A stretch of 60,150 nt of DNA from JBDUDK01 sp040002995. GTDB lineage: Bacteria; Actinomycetota; Acidimicrobiia; Acidimicrobiales; Ilumatobacteraceae. This document shows, piece by piece, positions 42,925 through 52,457 of the stretch. The notes beneath the pieces are model-generated. The model did not search any database. It was not told where the DNA came from and saw only the letters and a list, made by a program, of their open reading frames with translations. How positions within the stretch are numbered: the stretch's first letter is position 1; each line of letters starts with the position of its first letter. The translations under genes and the position numbers were made by a program. The stretch covers positions 1 through 60,150 of the forward strand of contig JBDUDK010000023.1 of NCBI GenBank assembly GCA_040002995.1, read 5' to 3'.

Positions 42925-44245
42925 CTAGCTCCCTGGCCGCGATGAGCACTGGATCCCAGACTCCCGAAAATGGTGGTGCGTAGGCGAGGTCGAGATCGAC
43001 CACCTGTTGTACGTCGAGGCCGGCGTGCAACGCCACCGCCACCGTGTCGATCCGTTTGGCCGCGCCCGAGCCACCAACAATCTGCGCGCCCAGCAACCGA
43101 CCGCTACCCCGCTCGGCCACCATCTTCACGCTCATCGGCTTCGCGTTGGGCATATAGCCCGCGTTCGTGGTCGACTCGATCGTGCGGGCGACGTGGGCGA
43201 GGCCAGCCTCGCGAGCCTCCGCCTCCGTGAGCCCGGTGCGGGCCACCTCGGTTGCGCAGATCTTCGAGATCGCGGTGCCGACGACACCGGGAAAGACGGC
43301 ATCGCCCCCGCCGATGTTGATACCCGCCACGCGACCACCTTTGTTCGCGACGGTACCGAGGGCCACGTAGGTGGGCTGGCGCGTCACGAGATGAAACGTC
43401 TCCGCGCAATCGCCGGCGGACCACACGCCGGCAGCCGACGTGTGCTGGCGTCGGTCGACGGCGATGGCATCGCGCGCACCCAGCCGTAGTCCGGCCTCCC
43501 TCGCTAACTGCGAGTTAGGGCCGACCCCGATGCCCAACACGACCAGGTCGGCCTCCAAGCGTTCGGCGTCGGTCACGACGGCGCCATCGGAGAAGCCGCG
43601 CACCTTCGTGCAAAGGCGGAGCTCGACACCGTGGTGACGCAACGCGTCGGCGATGAGCGCGCCCATATCGGTGTCGAGCGTCTTCATTGGCTGCTCGTTG
43701 CTGTCGACGAGTGTCGTGGCCACGCCCCGTTCAACGAAGGCCTCGGCCATCTCAAGGCCGATGTAGCCGCCGCCCACCACGACGACCCGCCTGCAGCGAC
43801 CAGCTTCGGCGTGGGCGAGCAGGTCGGCGGCGTCGTCGAGCGTCTGCACGCCGTGCACGAACCCGAGCTCGATACCAGGAATCGGGGGCCGCATCGGCCT
43901 CCCGCCCGTGGCTACCAGCAATTGATCAAAACCCATCTCCAGCGTCGTGTTGCCCTCGGTGTCGCGTACCTCGACGTGGCCGCCGGCAAGGTCGATGGCG
44001 GTGACCTCGTGACGCATGCGGACATCGACGCCGAGCTCGCGGAATTGTTCAGGGGTGCGCGCCACCAGGCGTTCGATGCCGGCGACCTGGCCGGCCACGA
44101 CGTAGGGGATCCCGCACGCCGAGTAGCTCGTCCAGTGGCCCTTCTCGAACACGACGATTTCGGCGTCGGACTTACGCTTGCGGATCTGCGAGATGGCGGC
44201 CATGCCCCCCGCGTCGCCTCCGATCACCACGATGCGCTCGGCCAT
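42911..44245 (-). CDS. CoA-disulfide reductase-like FAD/NAD(P)H oxidoreductase
   Basis: 444 residues of the pyridine nucleotide-disulfide oxidoreductase class with a single redox cysteine. FAD-binding motif GGDAGGMAA (9-17), active-site C44 in SYSACGIPY, NAD(P)H motif VVVGGGYIGLEMAE, second FAD motif VWSAGDCAE, and a C-terminal dimerisation domain. CoA-disulfide reductases, NADH oxidases and persulfide reductases share this layout and cannot be separated here. Only one Cys at the active site excludes the dithiol type. Confidence 0.88.
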   Translation of the reverse strand: MAERIVVIGGDAGGMAAISQIRKRKSDAEIVVFEKGHWTSYSACGIPYVVAGQVAGIERLVARTPEQFRELGVDVRMRHEVTAIDLAGGHVEVRDTEGNTTLEMGFDQLLVATGGRPMRPPIPGIELGFVHGVQTLDDAADLLAHAEAGRCRRVVVVGGGYIGLEMAEAFVERGVATTLVDSNEQPMKTLDTDMGALIADALRHHGVELRLCTKVRGFSDGAVVTDAERLEADLVVLGIGVGPNSQLAREAGLRLGARDAIAVDRRQHTSAAGVWSAGDCAETFHLVTRQPTYVALGTVANKGGRVAGINIGGGDAVFPGVVGTAISKICATEVARTGLTEAEAREAGLAHVARTIESTTNAGYMPNAKPMSVKMVAERGSGRLLGAQIVGGSGAAKRIDTVAVALHAGLDVQQVVDLDLAYAPPFSGVWDPVLIAARELVKLI

Positions 44246-44290
44246 GGCCCTCCTTCCGCGGCCACCCTACGGGCGCGAGGATGAACCCCC

Positions 44291-44473
44291 ATGGCCGTGC
44301 GTGACGACTGCCGTCACTACTCGCTCCGCTCGATCGCGACGGGCGACAAGGTGGAACGCTGCCGGCTCGACGTAAACGAGAAGGCGCCCTTCGCCTGCCC
44401 GGAGGGTTGCCTGTTCTTCGAGCCCCGGCCGGGCATGCGCACCGGGTGGACGCTGCCCGAAAGCGACCGTTAG
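44291..44473 (+). CDS. Small Cys-rich protein
   Basis: 60 residues with four Cys and one His placed as possible metal ligands: C7/H9 near the start (RDDCRHYSLRS), C24, C36 and C40 (FACPEGCLFF). ATG at 44291. From memory, similar small proteins occur in other actinobacteria. It is divergent from the flavoprotein gene by 45 bp and convergent with the next gene. Function unknown. Confidence 0.6.
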   Translation: MAVRDDCRHYSLRSIATGDKVERCRLDVNEKAPFACPEGCLFFEPRPGMRTGWTLPESDR

Positions 44474-44478
44474 CCACT

Positions 44479-44910
44479 TCAAGGGAGCTTGCCCTCGGCC
44501 CGGCGACGCTCGAGGAACTGTTTGGCTTTCCATGCTCCCCAGATCAGTCCCGGTTCCTGGAGGGTCTCGTCGATGTCGCGCCAGCTGGCGGGGACGAGGT
44601 TGTAGATGTCGTCGGGAAAGGTCCGCTCGACGAACGCGTCCCTGGGCACCGGCGCGACCCCTGCGGCCTTCAGCACGTGGGTCGGATACGCGACCGCGCC
44701 CCGCAGCACCGACAACGGGTTCGTCCGTTGCTCGTCGATGTCGATGGAGAGAAGGACTCCTAGTCGCTCGCCCACGTCGAGCGCGGCCCGCCGTCCCGCT
44801 TCCGCGGCCTCATCATCCAGGCCGGACGCGCGAGAACGCACGCACCGCTCTACCCATCCGGGCAACGCCGCCACCGCCGCGTCGTGCAGTGCTTTTGCAT
44901 AGGCATCCAT
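44479..44910 (-). CDS. Conserved actinobacterial hypothetical protein
   Basis: 143 residues, soluble, no signal or membrane segment. Recognisable blocks are IDEQRTNPLSVLRGAV and FPDDIYNLVPASWRDID, which look strongly conserved, but I cannot assign a function. It follows purU by 12 bp on the same strand and is probably the last gene of the alaX-larE-purU transcript. Confidence 0.7.
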   Translation of the reverse strand: MDAYAKALHDAAVAALPGWVERCVRSRASGLDDEAAEAGRRAALDVGERLGVLLSIDIDEQRTNPLSVLRGAVAYPTHVLKAAGVAPVPRDAFVERTFPDDIYNLVPASWRDIDETLQEPGLIWGAWKAKQFLERRRAEGKLP

Positions 44911-44922
44911 CTCGACAAGAAA

Positions 44923-45771
<849 letters not shown>

Positions 45772-45784
45772 GAGAGGGGATCGG

Positions 45785-46576
45785 TCAGCCGAGGGCTCTA
45801 TTGAGGTTGCCGGACCGGAGCCCTTCGAGGTCGAGTGTCACGTAGGAGTAACCGGCACCCGACACCGCGGCCACAACCGCCGCTCGTTGGTCGATCACCG
45901 CGGCCAGGTCGGCGACGGGCACCTCGATGCGCGCCGCGTCGCCGTAGTGGCGCACCCGGAGGTCACGAAAGCCGAGGGCCCGCAAACCAGCCTCGGCCCG
46001 CTCGACCTGGCCGAGCACACCAAGCGTCACCGGTGTTCCGTACGGCACGCGCGACGACAGACACGCGGCGGCCGGCTTGTCCCAGGTGCGCAGCCCGAGG
46101 CGGCGCGACAACGAACGAACGGCGTCCTTCGTGAAGCCGGCGTCGACGAGCGGAAAGGCCGCGCCGCGCTCGCTCGCCGCCAGCTGACCGGGACGGTGAT
46201 CGCCCAAGTCGTCGAGGTTGACGCCGAGTACCGCGACCGCGCCGCGGGCCGCGGCGAGCGGAGCGAGGACGTCCATCAACGCGGTCTTGCAGTGGTAGCA
46301 CCGCAGGCCGTCGTTGACGGCATAGGCGGGGTCGGAGAGTTCGTCGGTCTCGACGGGTGTCCACTCGAGACCCCATTCCGCGGCGAGGCCCGCGCACTCA
46401 TCGAGCTCGCTCGCAGCCAGCGAGGGCGAGACCGCCGTAACCGCGAGAGCGTGGGCCGGCCCCAACGTGTCGCGGGCCGCCCATGCCAGCAACGCCGAAT
46501 CGGCGCCGCCGCTGAAGCCAACCACCACAGAGCCGTGGGCGCGCAGCGCGCGGCGCAGCTCCTCGAGCTCAGCCAT
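45785..46576 (-). CDS. larE: LarE-type sacrificial sulfur transferase
   Basis: 263 residues with a PP-loop ATP site (SGGADS, 22-27) and the LarE cysteine in PAAACLSSRVPYG (C172), plus a CYHCK pair. In lactate racemase maturation LarE gives its own cysteine sulfur to build the nickel-pincer cofactor. LarB, LarC and LarA are not in the window, so an orphan LarE with another sulfur-transfer role is possible. Start overlaps the alaX stop by 8 bp. Confidence 0.88.
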   Translation of the reverse strand: MAELEELRRALRAHGSVVVGFSGGADSALLAWAARDTLGPAHALAVTAVSPSLAASELDECAGLAAEWGLEWTPVETDELSDPAYAVNDGLRCYHCKTALMDVLAPLAAARGAVAVLGVNLDDLGDHRPGQLAASERGAAFPLVDAGFTKDAVRSLSRRLGLRTWDKPAAACLSSRVPYGTPVTLGVLGQVERAEAGLRALGFRDLRVRHYGDAARIEVPVADLAAVIDQRAAVVAAVSGAGYSYVTLDLEGLRSGNLNRALG

Positions 46577-47285
46577 CTCTGACCTCGATGCGGAGCCGCT
46601 TGTTGCCCTTGCCTTTGCTCTCGGTCTTCACGACCGCGAACCGGCCGATCTCCTTGGTGGAGCGGACGTGGGTGCCTCCGTCGGCCTGCTTGTCGAGGCC
46701 CACGATGTCGACCACCCGGATCTCGGTGACAGAGTCGGGAATGAGGTTGACCTTCGTGCGGATGAGGTCGTCGTCGGTGAGTGCAACCCCCCTCGGCAGA
46801 AAGGAAACGACGATCGGGCGATCGGCCTCGATCTCGGCATTGACCAATTCCTCGACTCTGGCCGCGAAACCCTCGGGGAGAGGGTCAAAGTCGAAGTCCA
46901 TCCGGGCCAACAAGGGTTCCATGTTGCCGCCCGTCACCGGCACCCGCCATTCGTTCCAGATCACCCCGCACAGCACGTGCAGGGCCGAGTGGGTGCGCAT
47001 GAGGGCGTGGCGGCGGTGCCAATCGACCTCGCCGGTGACCACAGCACCGACGTCGGGCAGCGGGCCGGCCTCGACGGTGTGCCAGACGAGATCGCCCTCC
47101 TTACGGACGTCGGTCACGGCCAGGCCCGCGAGGCGTCCCGTGTCGTTCGGCTGGCCCCCACCGGTGGGATAGAAGGCCGTACGGTCGAGCGCCACGGCAA
47201 GCGACGGCTCTTGACGAACCGCGATCACCTCGGCGTCGAATACCTGCTGGTGGGCGTCGTGGAGGTAGAGCAACTCGGTGGGCAT
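46569..47285 (-). CDS. AlaX-like alanyl-tRNA editing protein
   Basis: 238 residues with the zinc-dependent editing-domain motifs of AlaRS/AlaX: HSALH (HxxxH) and DKQADGGTH. A preceding beta-barrel region carries FYPTGGGQPNDTG. It hydrolyses Ser- or Gly-mischarged tRNA-Ala. I use ATG 47285 (MPTELLYLHD); the frame continues upstream into a region shared with the divergent lipoprotein gene. First gene of the alaX-larE-purU cluster. Confidence 0.9.
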   Translation of the reverse strand: MPTELLYLHDAHQQVFDAEVIAVRQEPSLAVALDRTAFYPTGGGQPNDTGRLAGLAVTDVRKEGDLVWHTVEAGPLPDVGAVVTGEVDWHRRHALMRTHSALHVLCGVIWNEWRVPVTGGNMEPLLARMDFDFDPLPEGFAARVEELVNAEIEADRPIVVSFLPRGVALTDDDLIRTKVNLIPDSVTEIRVVDIVGLDKQADGGTHVRSTKEIGRFAVVKTESKGKGNKRLRIEVRDG

Positions 47286-47347
47286 CGACACGATTCTGCC
47301 TTCCGTCCTTGGCAAGTTCGTCACTTCTCGCTCATACACTCCCGGCG

Positions 47348-48646
47348 GTGGGATCCCGACGGTTCGTGTCACGCGGCGCGCTCGCAGTGACCTTGGCGGT
47401 AACCCTTGCCGCGTGCGGATCCGATATCGGGGGTAACGGCGGGAGCACGGCCGCGACCGTGGGTGACTCTACGACGACGACGGTTCCCCGTGACGGCGAT
47501 CACGTTCTCGAGCTGGGGGTTTTGCTGCCACAGACCGGACCCAACGCGGCGATCGGCATGCCCATGATTCAGGCCATACAGCTCGCCGTCGCGCAGATCA
47601 ACGCCGCCGGCGGGTACAACGGCATGCCGGTGAAGCTCGTGATCGCCGACGAGGGGGCCGACGCCAACGCGACAAAGGTCGGACTCGCCCAGCTCCTCGA
47701 CGTAGCTCAGAACCCGCAGATCGACGCCGTCATCGGCCCGCTCGCGTCGGCCGACGCCCTCGCCGCGTTGCCGACGCTGGTCGACCACGGGATCCTCACG
47801 TGCTCGCCCGCAAGCACGACGACCGCGATCAGCCAGCTCCCCAACCAGAACCTATTCGTACGGACCGCACCCACGAACGCCCTACAGGGCCCGGCGCTGG
47901 CGCGGATCATCGCCAACGCCGGCGACAAGCGCGTCGCGGTGATGTTCCCCGACGATGACGAGGGCAAGGCCCTGAGCAAGGCGGTGGCCGACGGCCTCGC
48001 CTCGGTAAACGCGGCCGTCACCGGTTCTTGGCCCTACGACCCGTCAGCGGAGGACTTCTCGGCCAACGCGATGACCGCGCTGAAGACGGAGCCCGATGCC
48101 GTGGCCGTGCTCGGTGCGCCCCCGGCGGGCCCCAAGATCATCGGCGCCCTGTCGACGAGCGGAGTACCGATCTATGTGAACAGCGGCCTGCGCGTCGCCA
48201 AGCTCGCGGGCAACGACCCGACCCAGAAGAACAACCCGCCAGTGATAGCCGGCGTCTCCGTGGCGGCCGATCCGACGACGGGGGCGGCCGCATTCCGCGA
48301 CGCCTTTGCGGCGTTCGCGCCGGGCGTGCCGACCGCCTTCACCTCGTACGCGTACGACTGCGCCACGTTGATCGCGATGGCCGCCGTGAACCAGAAGACC
48401 GACGCTCCGTCTGACGTCCGTGGGCGGATGATCAAGGACAGCCGCGCCGGGGTGATCTGCCGTTCGTTTGCCGACTGCGTGCAGCTGGCGGCCGCCGGCC
48501 GCGATATCGATTACGACGGCGCATCCGGACAGCTCGAACTCGGAGAAGACGGCAGTCCAACGCGCGCCGAGTTCGACGTCTTCGGTTTCGACGAGACAGG
48601 TAAGGACGTGACGATGGATCACGTCGTGGTCACCGCGCCCGGGTGA
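47348..48646 (+). CDS. Amino-acid-type ABC transporter binding lipoprotein
   Basis: 432 residues, periplasmic-binding-protein type I fold of the Leu/Ile/Val-binding group (LELGVLLPQTGPNAAIGMPM, LVIADEGADANAT, VIGPLASADALAALP). The signal peptide ends in a lipobox (TLAAC), so it is membrane anchored. Start GTG 47348 chosen because the signal peptide then starts normally. No permease or ATPase genes lie next to it, so it works with a transporter elsewhere or as a sensor. Confidence 0.85.
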   Translation: MGSRRFVSRGALAVTLAVTLAACGSDIGGNGGSTAATVGDSTTTTVPRDGDHVLELGVLLPQTGPNAAIGMPMIQAIQLAVAQINAAGGYNGMPVKLVIADEGADANATKVGLAQLLDVAQNPQIDAVIGPLASADALAALPTLVDHGILTCSPASTTTAISQLPNQNLFVRTAPTNALQGPALARIIANAGDKRVAVMFPDDDEGKALSKAVADGLASVNAAVTGSWPYDPSAEDFSANAMTALKTEPDAVAVLGAPPAGPKIIGALSTSGVPIYVNSGLRVAKLAGNDPTQKNNPPVIAGVSVAADPTTGAAAFRDAFAAFAPGVPTAFTSYAYDCATLIAMAAVNQKTDAPSDVRGRMIKDSRAGVICRSFADCVQLAAAGRDIDYDGASGQLELGEDGSPTRAEFDVFGFDETGKDVTMDHVVVTAPG

Positions 48647-48652
48647 GCCCGA

Positions 48653-49330
48653 TCACCGGTAGGGCGTGACGAGTTCCTCGAGGTCGACGAGATAGCCGAC
48701 GTAGAACGGGCCGAACTCGGCGTACACCGCCGACGCCTCGTCGAAGCGCATTGTGTACACAACTTCTTTGAGGTCGTCGGGCTTCTGGCCGAAGAGCGTC
48801 ACGCCCCACTCGTAGTCGTCGAAGCCGGCCGAGCCGGTCACAAGCTGGGTGATTCGCCCCGCGAACTTTCGCCCGGACGCGCCGTGCTCACGCATGAGCC
48901 GCTCGCGATCGTCGTAGGGCAACGTGAACCAGTTCTGGCCGGTGTCGCGCCGCTTCGACATCGGGTAAAAGCAGAAGGCCTTCTTGCCCTCGACGGGAAG
49001 CGGCGGATACAGGCGTAGATCGAGCATTTCCTGCGGCATGCCCTTCGCGTACTCGCTCACCTCGGTGAGCGAGACGTAGGAGTCGACCACGTCGAGGCCG
49101 GCCCGCTGTAGGCCGGTTTGTAGTTGCCGCAGCACACGCAGATCGGGCCCGAGGCCCATCACGCAGAGGTCGGCCTTGTGACCGAGGATCGCCGCCGTGA
49201 GCACGAGGTGCTCTTGGGACTGCGCGTCCTTGACGGCCGCGACGATCGCCTCGGCGTCGGTGAGTGGTGTCGGCTTGCAGAAGAGGTGGACGACGGCCCA
49301 GCCAATCGACGGTGTGATCGCCTCTGTCAC
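48653..49330 (-). CDS. hemQ: HemQ coproheme decarboxylase (chlorite dismutase family)
   Basis: 225 residues of the HemQ/ChdC family. The signature FYPMSKRRD holds the catalytic Tyr (Y122) and Lys (K126), and the proximal heme ligand is H149 (MREHGASGRKF); the Y-to-H spacing of 27 matches known HemQ. It converts coproheme to heme b in the coproporphyrin pathway of actinobacteria and firmicutes. Start overlaps the stop of the AAA protease by 4 bp, linking heme completion with a membrane protease and a lipoprotein. Confidence 0.93.
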   Translation of the reverse strand: MTEAITPSIGWAVVHLFCKPTPLTDAEAIVAAVKDAQSQEHLVLTAAILGHKADLCVMGLGPDLRVLRQLQTGLQRAGLDVVDSYVSLTEVSEYAKGMPQEMLDLRLYPPLPVEGKKAFCFYPMSKRRDTGQNWFTLPYDDRERLMREHGASGRKFAGRITQLVTGSAGFDDYEWGVTLFGQKPDDLKEVVYTMRFDEASAVYAEFGPFYVGYLVDLEELVTPYR

Positions 49331-51732
49331 GGGTGAGCGCCGTTCAACGCCGGCGGCGGGGGCGGCGGCAGAGGTGTGCTCATCACCGGGATGGCTCCGG
49401 CGAACTGCGGCCGCTCCGGGAGCGGCTGGGTGAGCTTGCCCTGAGTGCGGTGAGCTTCGAGTGCATACGCGTGATACGCCTCATAGGCGCGGACGAAGTC
49501 GTCGGTCTGGTACCACGCGCCGTCGACGATTGGACCCTTACCGCCGGAGAAGATCGCGTCGATGTCTTCCCCGGAGATCGTCTTGTGCTTCTCGAGCGCG
49601 TGCGCGATGGCCATCACGTGGCGCTTGTTGTCGGTGATGAGGGTGTGGGCGCGTTCGAGCAGCGAGCGCAACCGCTCCTCGACCTGGCGTCCGAGGTCGT
49701 TCTTGATGGGATCGGCGTCGGCCGCGCCGAGAACGCTGTGCGACGCGATCGTCCGGCCCATGCCGGCGTAGCCCAACATTCCCATGACGATCGATGTGCT
49801 CGCCCGGAGGTCGCCGCCGACACCAACAGAGTTGTCGCCTTCGTAGAAGTAACGCTCCCCCGCGAGCGAGGCGAGGAATGTCATGACCTCATCCTCTTGG
49901 AGATAACGCCACGGGAACCCGGGCTCTTCGAGCGGGACAGGAGACACGAACCCACCGATGGGCCCACGTGGCTCGATCGTGGCGATATCGATCATCTCTC
50001 GCCGCTTGAGCCTGTACATCGCCACCGCGTGACTGGCCTCGTGAAGAGCAACGGAATGCCGTTCTAGCGCCATCGGATGGACATCGTCGGCCATGCCGTG
50101 TGTCTTCAGTTGCTTGGCTTCGAGCAGGTCCTGCCACACAACGGCCTCTCTTCCGTTGCGCATGGCGATGATCAACGCCTCGTTGACCATGTCCTTGACG
50201 ACCGCGCCGCTGGCGCGCGGCGACATGAGCGAGATGCGTTCGACCTGCTCGGGGGTGATCTGGTGCTTGACCTTGTCGAGGTAGCCCTCGAACGTGCGCT
50301 TGCGCCCCTCGAGTGTGGGGAAGTCCACCTTGTAGATGCGGTCGATGCGCCCGGGGCGAAGGAGCGCCGCGTCGAGGGCTTCGGGCAGGTTCGTGGCCAT
50401 CATCACGAGCAGCCGGTACTTGGGCGGCTTGCGCGGGGGCATCGTGAGGAACTGGCGCAACCGGCGGCTCACGAACCCACGCGGCTTCTTGAGGCCCGAG
50501 AGCTCGGACAGCAGCGCCTGGAGCGTGCCCATCCCACCGCCACCCATCATGCCGGTGGCGACCACACCGCGGATACCTGACGGCGGCTCGGGGGCGGGAG
50601 CCGCCGCGTGCAGGTCGGCCGTAACCCGCTGCGCGGTGTCGTGGCTGACGTAGTGAAGTCCGTTGCAATAAAACGGCGCCTCGAACGACATGCGCGACCT
50701 GCCTGGTTGCGGCAGACCCGTCGAGGTACTCCGGCTACCGAGCGAATCGGCTTCGTCGAAGAACACGATCACGCCGCCATAACGCAGCGCGAGCTTGCGC
50801 AGCTTGCGGAAGAGCGACTTCACCTTCAAGATGCCGACCCCAAAGAACATGTTCTGGAACGCGCCGGGATCGACGAACACGTACGGCCGTCCGGTCTCGC
50901 CCGCCACCGCCTCGGCCATGAGCGTCTTGCCGGTGCCTGGTGGTCCCCACAGCAGGATGCCCCCAGGCACGTGGCCACCCTTGCCCTCGATCTCCTGAGG
51001 CCTGTCGAGAAACACGATGTTCTCTTTCACCTTGGCCAGCACCTTGTCCTGGCCCCACACATCGGAGAACCGTGTCTTGATCTCTTGCGGCATGTAGGAG
51101 TCGACGCCGCCGCGTGACATGAACCAGAAGATCGCCGCGAACTGACCCACGCCGAGACCGAGCGTAAGGAAGAGCTGGAAGAACCAGGGCAGACCGCCAC
51201 TGCCGAATGGATTGCTCCACAGCCGGCTCGGCGCTTGCGCGATGGCTTCGACGAACGACATACCCCAAAGCGACGCCAGCCCGAGCATGAGGAGCGAACC
51301 CCAACACAGGACGCGAAACAGGCGGCCGAGCCGGAAGCGCATCCACGGATTGAGTTTGGAGGCTTGCCGTTCCCATGCTCCCCACACGTGTTTCATCCAG
51401 AAGCCGTGATACGCGGGATTGTGCTCACTGACGATGTAGTGGAACTGCCGGACCGCTTCGACGATCGCCAGCCATAGCAGCCAGCTCTTGGCGCGCAACG
51501 TGTCGCGAATCGCCTCAGACCACGACATGATCGGAACGTTGCCGTGCTTGATCGCCACCGACATGAAGAACAGCACGGTCAAGATCACGAGAATTTTGGC
51601 GCGGTCCCAGAGATCGAGGTGGCGACGGGTCTTGGGTTCGCGATCGTCGGGCGGCGGGGTGTGCACCGCAACATTGAAATTTGGCCCGTTTGGGCCGGAG
51701 GGGAATGGAAGCGTGGGCGGCGCGGGGATCAT
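49327..51732 (-). CDS. FtsH-like membrane AAA metalloprotease
   Basis: 801 residues. About three or four membrane segments lie in the first 220 residues, then an AAA domain: Walker A GPPGTGKT (about 261-268), Walker B VIVFFDEADSLG (about 317-328), second-region-of-homology RPGRIDR. A zinc-peptidase M41-like domain carries HEASH (about 562) and GGDLRAST as the further ligand region. Between Walker B and sensor 1 (MMATN, about 443) there is an insertion of over 100 residues, Gly/Met-rich in part, and absent from standard FtsH. The tail is Pro-rich. Start ATG 51732 overlaps the lipoprotein stop by 4 bp. Divergent relative of FtsH, not the main housekeeping copy. Confidence 0.85.
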   Translation of the reverse strand: MIPAPPTLPFPSGPNGPNFNVAVHTPPPDDREPKTRRHLDLWDRAKILVILTVLFFMSVAIKHGNVPIMSWSEAIRDTLRAKSWLLWLAIVEAVRQFHYIVSEHNPAYHGFWMKHVWGAWERQASKLNPWMRFRLGRLFRVLCWGSLLMLGLASLWGMSFVEAIAQAPSRLWSNPFGSGGLPWFFQLFLTLGLGVGQFAAIFWFMSRGGVDSYMPQEIKTRFSDVWGQDKVLAKVKENIVFLDRPQEIEGKGGHVPGGILLWGPPGTGKTLMAEAVAGETGRPYVFVDPGAFQNMFFGVGILKVKSLFRKLRKLALRYGGVIVFFDEADSLGSRSTSTGLPQPGRSRMSFEAPFYCNGLHYVSHDTAQRVTADLHAAAPAPEPPSGIRGVVATGMMGGGGMGTLQALLSELSGLKKPRGFVSRRLRQFLTMPPRKPPKYRLLVMMATNLPEALDAALLRPGRIDRIYKVDFPTLEGRKRTFEGYLDKVKHQITPEQVERISLMSPRASGAVVKDMVNEALIIAMRNGREAVVWQDLLEAKQLKTHGMADDVHPMALERHSVALHEASHAVAMYRLKRREMIDIATIEPRGPIGGFVSPVPLEEPGFPWRYLQEDEVMTFLASLAGERYFYEGDNSVGVGGDLRASTSIVMGMLGYAGMGRTIASHSVLGAADADPIKNDLGRQVEERLRSLLERAHTLITDNKRHVMAIAHALEKHKTISGEDIDAIFSGGKGPIVDGAWYQTDDFVRAYEAYHAYALEAHRTQGKLTQPLPERPQFAGAIPVMSTPLPPPPPPALNGAHP

Positions 51733-52379
51733 TGGGTCACCTTCCAGGACGAGGCGATCTCGTCGATCAGACGCTGGTTCTGGCGGTAGCACGTCGATTC
51801 ACAGACCAACGTGAACGTGTAGAGCCTGTGCGTCGCGGGGTCGAACAGCGATGAGCCGTCGACCGTCTTCCATTTCTTGGGGCTGGCGGGATCATCGGGA
51901 ACGTTAACGACCACTCGGTATCCCGTGACGCCGTCGACGGGTCGCAGAGGGACAGCGGACACGATCTCGAACTTCGCCGGCGTACCAGGGTCGGCGCTGA
52001 GCGGATCGAACCCAAACACGATCTGGCGCGCCTGACCCTGCGACATCCCATCGTTGTCGGAACCGTTCAGCGCGAAGACGTTCGTTTCGCCGACGAGCGC
52101 CTTGGGGTACTCGGCTCCCACGTTGTCGGCCGTGGGCTTGGCGCTCCCGTCGAACAAGACGTGCCAAACCGACTGCGTCTCGAAGCCGGCGCTACTGGGC
52201 CGCGAATCGTCGCCCGTCTTCGTGATGTTGAACACGCCGTAGTTCTGCGGGATCTTGAAGAAGATCTTCTCCTTCCCGTTGTTCACGTAGTGAAAACGGG
52301 AGCCGCTGCATGCGGAAGCCACGAGTCCGGTCACCGCGAGGAGACCGGCGAGCGCTCGGAGGCGACGAGAAGCCGTCAT
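51729..52379 (-). CDS. Small lipoprotein, unknown function
   Basis: 216 residues with a signal peptide and lipobox (LVASAC; Cys at about 24). Two further Cys near the end (VCESTCYRQNQ) may form a disulfide. Start ATG 52379 gives a normal signal peptide. Coupled to the FtsH-like protease by a 4-bp overlap, so it may be an extracytoplasmic partner or adaptor of that protease. Family not recognised. Confidence 0.72.
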   Translation of the reverse strand: MTASRRLRALAGLLAVTGLVASACSGSRFHYVNNGKEKIFFKIPQNYGVFNITKTGDDSRPSSAGFETQSVWHVLFDGSAKPTADNVGAEYPKALVGETNVFALNGSDNDGMSQGQARQIVFGFDPLSADPGTPAKFEIVSAVPLRPVDGVTGYRVVVNVPDDPASPKKWKTVDGSSLFDPATHRLYTFTLVCESTCYRQNQRLIDEIASSWKVTQ

Positions 52380-52457
52380 AGTCGAATTATCCGATGAAGT
52401 ACGACGCAAAAGGGGTTCGGGATCGCGAAATTCACAAGACCTTGCAGGGCTAACCCC

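Noticed and set aside
48653..49330. HemQ seemed to lack its catalytic Tyr because the NWY motif reads NWF
   Set aside because: The catalytic Tyr is in YPMSK (Y122), 27 residues before the heme His149, the expected spacing; the enzyme looks intact.
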